Source: Carettochelys insculpta (taxonomy: Eukaryota; Chordata; Testudines; Carettochelyidae). Taken from it: a stretch of DNA of 64,000 bases. Of the stretch, positions 56,681 through 64,000 are shown piece after piece. A program made the position numbers and the translations under genes. Numbering within the stretch: position 1 is the stretch's first letter; each line of letters opens with the position of its first letter. The notes beneath the pieces are model-generated. The model did not search any database. It was not told the origin of the DNA and saw nothing but the letters and a program-made list of their open reading frames with translations. Location: positions 124,346,001 to 124,410,000 of the forward strand of contig NC_134137.1 of the NCBI RefSeq assembly GCF_033958435.1, read 5' to 3'.

Positions 56681-57164
56681 GAGAAACTTAGTATGAGAGA
56701 ACCGAATGATTTAATAATTGGATGGTTTGAGAAGGCCACAGGATTCCTGAATTAGAAAAAAAATTGAAAGTTGGTGTCAGTTAAACCGCACACAGCAGCA
56801 AATGTCAAAGTCACCATGAAATCTGCTTTAAGGTGACCTTTTTTGCAGATTTGAGACCAAGGGTCTTCAAATTTTATCCTCCCACGGGAGTGTGGAACTA
56901 CACTTGTGTTGATTTGAGAACTGCATGTATGTAGCTCCGTCAGTTTTTCAGCAGTTCAGAGGTTTACATTTACAGTCGTCTTTCCTCTGAAGCCAGGCCT
57001 CAGATTTAGGGGTTAGTGCCTGAACTTCTTCTGAGGACAAGCAAAGGTCACGTTGAACATTGACCTGTATTAGGGTCTGATCAAAAGGTCATTGAAGTTA
57101 GGAGGAATCTTACCATTAAGTACAGTGTGCTTTGGTTCTGGCTATTAGAAAAAAACAACACAAA
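56681..57164. other. Unassigned sequence
   Basis: No gene recognised. Confidence 0.3.
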
Positions 57165-57445
57165 AAAGACAGTTACTTACTTCCTTAGCTGGTGTTCTTC
57201 GAGATGCGTTGCTCATGTCCATTCCAAAGCCACCTGCCCTTCCCCACTGTCAGAGTAGACAGCAAGAAGGAACTGAGTGGGTGACAGGGCAGGGGTTGGG
57301 TATATTGGGTGCCACAACAGCACCACTCCAGGGGGCGCCGCTCCAACACGACAGCTATCTGCTAAGGGAAAAAATTTCCGGCAACTGAATTTGTGCGTAT
57401 GCACGCACTTACACTGGAATGCACTTGAACAATCACTCAAAGAAT
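57165..57445. mobile_element. Inverted-repeat element, GTTACTTACTTCC..TTCGAGATG family
   Basis: The left arm TTCTTCGAGATGCGTTGC..CATGTCCATTCCA is echoed, inverted, by the right end (TTCTTTGAGTGATTGTTC..AAGTGCATTCCAGTG read inward). Between them is a GC-rich centre with GGGGGCGCCGCTCC. A GTTACTTACTTCC word at the left reads GGAAGTAAGTAAC on the other strand, a good splice-donor match. Non-coding. The family is common in turtle DNA as far as I recall, but I cannot name it. Confidence 0.5.
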
Positions 57446-58329
57446 AAATGTTATCACTCTTTATTCCTTGAATTGCTACTACATACAGTGACAATATTTT
57501 GTACAGAGCAAGCCTTGCGAGGTATCATTTGAAAATTCATAATTTGCTGATTGTTGCCCTGGTAAAATGTGTGACAACACTGTATGTAAAGTTGGCTTAT
57601 TCTATTACATTGCAAGAGTGAAGCAGTCACAACCAAGAAACAAACAACTCACCGACACTTCAGCCAGCCGCCAACAAAATCAAATGGACAATCACCTGGT
57701 TAAGTGATCATTCTTTGGGAGGAAAATGGATACATTCTGGTTTTAGAGGTTTAGAGACTTCAGATAATTTTTTGTTTCCTGCTTAAAATTTCCTTAAGGC
57801 TGGAGAGTGGTTCACATGGCCAGTTTGAAAGCAGTACTTTCACCTCATACCCTCCCTTTCCATCAAGGGTTACTCTACTTCCTGTGTGTTATTACAACGA
57901 TGAATCTTGGCTTTCCCATACTTCTGGAGTTACGTGGTTAACATTATGCAAAAATGATTTGATGTAGAGGCTGTTGCAGTTTGCCTTTCTTTAGTACAAA
58001 GTACTTGTTCTTCCAATAGACTAGCAGAAGCTAGAAAAGAATTTTTATTTGTATTTTTCAAAATATTGCTGATTGAATTTGTAAACTGTCTCAAACAAAC
58101 TTATCCTCATAAAGGTCTCTGTTCAATGAAACCGTCAGCATGAAGCATAAAAAATATCCCAGGTTTTCCACAAAATATCAGTGCAGCTGTGCTAACGTGT
58201 AGGAAACTAATATGCTTGCCACAGGGAGATGGCAAGGAATATACAACTATGTACATTAATTCATGTACACTTAAAACTGAAGGGATTCAATTATAAAATT
58301 GAAACAAATTTCAGAAGTTACCATGCCTC
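57446..58329. other. Unassigned sequence
   Basis: No gene recognised. Confidence 0.3.
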
Positions 58330-58460
58330 ACTGGGGATTTTGGAGAGAAGGTTAAACAAAACCCTGTCATGGTGGTCCAGATAATGTTTAGTCCTGCCAT
58401 GAGCGCAGACAACTGGATTAGATGATCTCTCAAGGTCTGTTCCAGTCTTACAATTTTACC
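58330..58460 (+). mobile_element. CR1-like 3' tail
   Basis: ATGGTGGTCCAGATAATGTT, TAGTCCTGCCATGAGCGC, TGGATTAGATGATCTCTC, AAGGTCTGTTCCAGTCTTAC: the tail order shared by CR1 and the SINE at 49428. No head is visible, so a SINE or a LINE fragment are both possible. Confidence 0.65.
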
Positions 58461-61052
58461 TAATTTACCCTATGATCACAAAACATGCGTTGGAATTATT
58501 GAGCCTAGACACTCTGGAGTCAGAATCTTCTCCCATTACCACAAGTGCATATCTTAATTTCCACTGAAGGATTAATTAGGTTTATAATATCTGTACTGCA
58601 TGGCATTAAGAATTTAAACAAAAAACTGCACCACAAGTCTCCCTGAAACTGTCATGAATTCCATAGTACAAGGTTTTTAAGGACACGTACTGGAAAAAAT
58701 GATCAAATCCAGTATTATGTTAGCTAATATTTAGAGAAGTGACAACTCAACTTCAATCACCTCAACTCAGCTTCAAAGAGGAGCACAGCAGTGTCAATAC
58801 TGGCACCAAAGGCTGATCTAATGAGGACAAGGGCTCAAAATGACTGATTAACGATCTTCCCACAGTATATAGCATTCCTGCTGGGCACTGAACCAGCAAT
58901 TTTTGTGAGCCACTCCTGCACTGATAAAGCTAAATATAAATAGACTTGGAAGAAATGTATTTCTACTTATAATTTTGACTGATGTTTATTTTTTCATCAA
59001 TTTATGTTTACATTTGCAGAAAATTGAGAGATTTAAACTTTTGACTTTTCAAATGTATTATAGAACATATTATAACTGTCCCTAAATCAGGAATTTTATC
59101 ACTCTCTCAAGTTCACATTTGTTTCCCACCTTGAACAAAGATGAGAAGGTAAGAAACAAATTCCTACCCACATTAAGGAAATTCACACTAGTGCAGGATC
59201 TGGCAACCAAAACAGCAAGACGACCCATTTTTTCCAGTTCAGTAAAAAATCTCAATAATTCAAGAGCTGCAGTGCATGTGAATACGAGCCAGTCCTTAAA
59301 TAATGTTAAATCATACTTGTTGTAATTCCTATCTTAAGAACGGCACATGCACAATGATTTGTAATGCGATACATGTTTACTGCAGGAGGTTCACAAGCAT
59401 GCACATATTATTTCCTCATACTTTACTTGCATGTTTGTACCCCCCCCCCCGCCCCCAGAAGAGGTTAGAGGGAGCTAAGCAACATTTGAGATCACCTCAT
59501 TTGCTATTTAGATATGAACTGATCACTACTTGGCTTTTATACGTTCACTGCTTATTGAAAATAATCAGAAGTTTTTTTTATTTTGTTTTGTTTTGTTTTT
59601 TTTAAACATTTTGCAATTATAGCATTTGGGAGCCACAAAGAAGTCCTCAAAGAGGTACAGGTTGCAGACCCCTTCACTAGTGGAATGACATCGCCCAGAA
59701 ATAGAGATGTGCCGTTGCAGTTCAAACTGGAGCTTCGACCAGTGTAGTGTCATCTGCTAACATCAGAGCAAACCCCACTTTGTGCTGGAGTGAAGTGGCT
59801 GTGTCAAAGATTTACAGCAATATAACAGTGATATTGCTACAACAGTGAATTTCCTTAACAGTGACGTGATCTGAATGCCTGGTTTCTCTCATGCAGCTCC
59901 TATGCATGGGAACCTATTTCTAACCCCCTTCTGTCTCACTTATCCAAAGTTTATGAACTACTTTTGTATATATTTAATTGAAAACAAACAAAACACCTGT
60001 ATGAAACCCATAGGGTGCTTATACTTCTCTCTCAAGGAACCACCTGCTCAAACTGCCTTAAACTCTGTATCCTCACTCCCAACTTATCAGCATCAGCGTT
60101 TTCATCTCAGCAAAAGCCCAAATTCTGCACAGATGTGAATAATTCACTGTATTCCACTCAAGGACTTCTTCTCAGCACAAATTACTGTTACACTGAACTT
60201 AATAGAAATATATGGTTTTGTTTTGTTTTGTTTTTTTTAAACTGACCAGTAGGGTCCATTGTTCTCTGCTACCTCTTCAACTGCAGTTAGGAGACTTATT
60301 CCAGTGAGGTATTACATAAGGACTGGCTAATTTCCAGGAAGATGCTGATCTCACATGCTGGGAAGGGGAAATTCTGGCTGTTCCAACACAGAAGTGGATT
60401 GTAGCTCTTGTCTGGAGTGAGATATAAACAGCCTGGACCCTTCCCTTCTCTGAACTATCCCCACTCTTGCATCTTGTAGCCACTGACATCACTTCTTTGG
60501 ACCTGGAACACTCAGACCCAGTTAATGGAGCTGGTGGTCACTGTCAGAATGGGCAAATGGGAGCAAGTTCTACCTTGGGAGATAGCGGACTAGATCACTA
60601 CAGAGGCAGCTCTAATTTCTCCACCAAGAGAAGCCTGCACAGGTAACAAAGATTTAGCATTTGAGGTATTAATTTCCAAACCACACTGATACTGGAAATA
60701 TCACCACAACATCAGACATTGAAGATATAACACAAGAGTTGTTTATGTAAAAAGGAAAAAGTACTTCTTACCTGTAATGAAGAACTTGCCTGTCAATTTA
60801 AAAATCCTACTTTTCTCTACTTTTAAAAAAACAAAAACTTCCCACTTTTCTGAACAACACTTGCTATTATCATAACTGAAATTACAGGAACAAAAATCTA
60901 TTATTTCAATTTCTTGTGAAGCAGTTTTCTGTGGAGTAATCAGCTTCTTCCTCTCATTTGTGTGGATATTTCACACACAGCACCTGGGGAGAGACAACCC
61001 ATCTTAATATGAAGGAAAACAATTTTAAAATCACAAAAATTGGCAAGAGGTC
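58461..61052. other. Unassigned, repeat-poor sequence
   Basis: Contains a C-run (59440-59456), T-rich GTTTT runs at 59583-59605 and 60219-60240, and a possible decayed hAT right end near 59625-59690. No gene supported. Confidence 0.3.
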
Positions 61053-61349
61053 TCAGGAGCAGGTGTAGTACCTAAAGCTATTATTGACAAGATACTTCAT
61101 GTCCTGCCACATTCTCTCCACAAACTGCACTTTGTTGGATTTTAAATCTGGATATACACACTGCCCAGTTCTACAAGTCAGCAGAGAGGGAATTAACTCA
61201 CTGCTTTTTAATATCCTCATTTCACATGTATCAGACATCATCACCGTGCAACACAGCTCATCTATTAAGTACATATTGCCAATATTAAGTTCTCGGAGCA
61301 CAGTTGTGTTACTTGTTACCTTAATTATTCCTATATCTAACAGTAGCAA
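61053..61349 (-). CDS. Candidate host exon, unidentified
   Basis: An open minus-strand frame of about 98 codons in AT-rich, repeat-poor DNA where stops should be frequent. The peptide is helix-compatible and of natural composition, including VLRELNIGNMYLIDELCC and ELIPSLLTCRTGQ, then FVERMWQDMKYLVN, which is reminiscent of armadillo/HEAT-type repeats. On the same strand the sequence TTGCTTGCTACTGTTAG (AG at 61338-61337) could be a splice acceptor. A weak GTACTA donor could end an exon at 61072, giving 61072-61336. I do not recognise the protein, and the plus strand is also open here (61084-61356), which weakens the case. Confidence 0.22.
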   Translation of the reverse strand: MLLLDIGIIKVTSNTTVLRELNIGNMYLIDELCCTVMMSDTCEMRILKSSELIPSLLTCRTGQCVYPDLKSNKVQFVERMWQDMKYLVNNSFRYYTCS

Positions 61350-61690
61350 GCAATGAAGCTGGGGTAAGCAATTCTGACTCTCCTCACCCCTCTAACAAAG
61401 AAAAACTCTGGCCCTGGATAATGGAACAGGTCAGCTGTAATGGTAATAAGGATCATGAAGAAAAAAGAAAAAAATCATCTTCTATTTATATGAAATGTTT
61501 CACTTCTTAAGAGATACCTAAAAATTATTTAGTATGTAAGAATTTACAGTTCTTGCTACAGTTAAGAGCTTGAGCTGCTTCTGCAACTTGCAATTATCTT
61601 ACCAACAATAGTAACCACTGTGAAAAGGGTAGTTTAACTACTAACAATTCAGTTTGCACCAGTACGATTATACTGGTGGTGAGCAATAAT
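61350..61690. other. Unassigned sequence
   Basis: AT-rich, no gene recognised. Confidence 0.3.
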
Positions 61691-62063
61691 TTTTGAAGGT
61701 GGGGGGGGCACTCCAAGATGTTGGTAAGTGCTCAAGGACTGCACTTTTCTATGGAGGGGGTACGCAGTCTGGGATGGAGGTTGGGTGCAGAAGGGAGCTC
61801 GGGGTAGGAGACTGGGGTGCCAAAGAGAATGGGGGAGGTGTGAGAGGGAATTTGAGTGGAGGGGTTCGTGACATGGGCCCGGGGATTGGAGTGCAGGGTC
61901 TGGGAGGGGATATGGATGGAGAAGAGGATTCTGACCTTAGGGAAGAAATGTAGGAGCAGATGCAGGCTTTGAGAGGAGTTGTGACCTGGAGGGGGCAGAG
62001 TATTTGGGTGACCTAGAGTAGGGGATTAAGGTGCAGAGTCCAGGAGAGGATTATGGTCTGGGG
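61691..62063 (+). repeat. G-rich degenerate repeat stretch
   Basis: Repeated words such as GGGTGCAG, GTCTGGGA, GGAGTGCAGGGTCTGGGAGG and GAGACTGGGGTGC recur at irregular distances, as in a decayed minisatellite. It continues after the hAT insertion (62390-62500). The open frame across it reflects the absence of T-starting stops in G-rich sequence. Confidence 0.55.
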
Positions 62064-62389
62064 AAGTGTTTCCTACATTGTAGTCCACAGCCAGTATTGG
62101 TCCTTGGAAAAAAATACCAGTCCTTAGACAATATACAAATTAATACGCACAGTCCTATTAATTTGGTACATTTCAGATTTTCCCACATAATTAAGGTAAT
62201 AAATTAGGCACTTGAGTATTTTATATCAAGATTTATATTATGTATTGTTATTGTGAATAAATTAGGAACAGCGAACATTTATTCATTTTCATTCTTTTTT
62301 TTTTTTTAATATGCGTTTATATTTTTGGGCTGCAAAAAAAGGTACTGAAGAAAATCGGGTTCCAACTCTATGAAGTTTGGGAAACCCTG
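62064..62389. mobile_element. hAT-type MITE with near-perfect 8-bp duplication
   Basis: Left end AAGTGTTTCCTACATTGTAG and right end read inward CAGGGTTTCCCAAACTTCAT. The flanks GTCTGGGG (62056-62063) and GTCTGGGC (62390-62397) agree at 7 of 8 positions. The interior includes CAGTATTGGTCCTTGG and AT-rich DNA. It interrupts the G-rich repeat. Confidence 0.7.
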
Positions 62390-62397
62390 GTCTGGGC

Positions 62398-64000
62398 AAC
62401 GAGTGCAGTCTCTGGGACGAAATTAGGGTACAGCACCAGAAGCAGGCTCTGGCTCGGAGGGCTGGATTAAATGGCCTGGCAGGCTGGAATTGTCCTGTAG
62501 GCTGTAGCTTGCCAGCCCCTAGCCTATTAATGTACAATGTGCAGCCCAACTAATGTACAACACATTAGTGCGTGTTAAAAAATTAAGAAACATAGCCCCT
62601 AACATTGGCAGGCCAAATGTTTATGTTAGACTTGGTAATCATTGGAACAACTTTTTCATATGTAGGCAAAATATTATTAGGTTAAGGCCACTCACACTAG
62701 ACACATTCCCCAATTCTTAAGACTACTTTGAATGTCACAATTAACCTCCAGTCACAAGAAAGGTGTTGAAATGAGCGAATGCTAACTAGTTATTATTTAA
62801 TCAACCAGTCAATCAAGACTTTATGTCTCGGACTTAAGCAGAAGATTGTCCACCAGTTCCTTATGACATGGAGTCTTCTTGTATCCTGGTCTTGAGATAC
62901 CCATTTGCAATTAGCAACAAATAGGTTTGCAACGCACACACTAGATAAGACTACACAGTTCTACTCAAAGTTTAAGGTGACTGGCCTCCAGTTCACCAGG
63001 AGCTATAACCAACTTGTTGAAATTCATAACTGGACAAAAGTGTCTGCTGAGGTGCAGCAGAGGAATTACTGACCTCTACAAAAATGCCAACAACACAGAC
63101 AGAATGGGGAGCCTCTCTCCCATTAACATGGCACCCAAAGTGATGCCCTGATCTCCTCCTTGAACGGGCCACGGAAAGAAAGAGATATAAAAGACTGAAC
63201 ATCAACTGAGATCATCCTAAAGTACAACTAAGAGAGGAAAGATCAAGCCCATCGCATACAAAAGCTCAAAGTACATCTTGTAATTGATGAAGATACCAGT
63301 AAACATGAACCTGCTCCATGTTAAAACCCAATCTTGTGAGACACTGAGAAAGTGTGAAGATTCTTCAGTAGAGCAACTTGAAGACCTCAAATTGCTTTAA
63401 TGTCCACTAATGCATACATCTTTTTTTGGTGGTGTTGTTCCCCATAGTAGTTATTAAACCCATAAATTTGTTATTGAAACAGAACAATCCCTGGATTAAA
63501 CGAGTGTCATTTTAAGGCTTTTATAAACTGGTACTTTAGAAAGCACTCTGTGTTTGTGCCAGATTGACAGAAAGATGCAGACATTGTGGGGAGATACATA
63601 TATTAAACAAGACAATTTTACTGTAATCTTTGTGAACAGTGAAGTTTAACCGGAGAAAAATAGTAAAAAAGGAAACTACAAAAGTTATTTTAAGAGCCCT
63701 TCCCTAAAATGAAGGCAAGCGACAGCCCTTCTTTCTTGGAGACACTGACTAAACGGCTCAAATCAAAGGAAACAACTTCTCCCCTTGACCTTTCCATAAA
63801 ATTGGAACAGTACAATTTTCATCATATTGCTCATTATAGCTTGATTTAATTGCTAAGTGTGGCAATTGGCAAGCTGGATAAATTAAACTATTGCCTTATT
63901 GATTGTATTTCAATTGTAACCTCAACTTGTACCTTTGTAAATTAAGTGAACAAAACTGTAAGCCAACTTTACTAGTAATATATTTCATTAAATTTACATT
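62398..64000. other. Unassigned sequence to window end
   Basis: After about 100 bases of continuing G-rich repeat, AT-rich DNA without gene or transposon edge follows. Confidence 0.3.

Noticed and set aside
59625..59690. Possible hAT right end (GGTTGCAGACCCCTT)
   Set aside because: No left end or target duplication could be found, so it is mentioned only as part of an unassigned stretch.
61693..61953. 86-codon Gly-rich frame
   Set aside because: Translation of a decayed G-rich repeat, not a protein.
1..64000. CRISPR arrays, rRNA or tRNA genes, bacterial operons
   Set aside because: None seen. The only regular tandem array is the three-unit 26-bp minisatellite, which has no spacers.

Overview
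This window looks like vertebrate, non-avian reptile nuclear DNA; a cryptodire turtle is the most likely source. That is inferred from the repeat types: several CR1 LINE copies, one tRNA-headed SINE with a CR1-like tail of the kind described in turtles, and many PIF/Harbinger-type miniature elements whose ends read GGCTGTGTCTACACT. I found no rRNA, tRNA gene, CRISPR array, operon or bacterial gene. I found no host protein-coding gene I can name. Nearly all coding signal comes from dead transposons. One possible host exon (about 61.05-61.34 kb, minus strand) and one unexplained open frame (about 2.81-3.12 kb, minus strand) are listed with low confidence.

Layout: 0.4-2.0 kb is a badly decayed CR1 on the plus strand. 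2-8.5 kb is unassigned DNA with two diverged LTR-like copies, a CR1 3' end and an RTE-type LINE C-terminus (7.3-7.8 kb). 8.6-9.9 kb is GC-rich with strong G-runs. 10.9-11.2 kb is a complete MITE and 12.1-12.7 kb a Tigger-like element. 17.07-19.26 kb is the best preserved element, a 5'-truncated CR1 on the minus strand with its reverse transcriptase largely readable. 20.1-21.5 kb is a cluster of a Harbinger MITE, a LINE fragment, a hAT element with a perfect 8-bp target duplication, and half of another MITE. 22.1-23.5 kb (minus) is a broken Myb/SANT-like gene of Harbinger type, and 29.0-29.8 kb (minus) a broken Harbinger DDE transposase. 24.9-25.3 kb is a hAT element.

32.8-35.2 kb has two copies of a 100-bp retroposon-like repeat. 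36.65-37.45 kb is a MITE carrying a second MITE inside it, both with 3-bp target duplications. 39.8-41.2 kb has a CR1 fragment and a MITE rich in GTCGACA-like motifs. 43.5-43.9 kb is a LINE C-terminus with a zinc-finger remnant. 45.3-46.3 kb is a CR1 split by a hAT element. 47.3-47.6 kb is an inverted repeat pair. 49.4-49.6 kb is the SINE. 50.1-52.4 kb holds two CR1 pieces in opposite orientation, the first carrying half a MITE. 56.3-56.7 kb is a MITE with a 46-bp perfect palindrome. 57.2-57.4 kb is another inverted-repeat element. 58-64 kb is comparatively repeat-poor, with a hAT element at 62.1-62.4 kb inside a G-rich stretch.

Functionally the window shows layered transposition. The Harbinger transposase and Myb-like proteins are the two components that autonomous Harbinger elements use, and the many short elements with matching 3-bp duplications are the kind of DNA such proteins mobilise. 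Both protein genes here are inactivated, so activity must have come from elsewhere or from the past. Family assignments rest on reading motifs by eye; no database search was possible.
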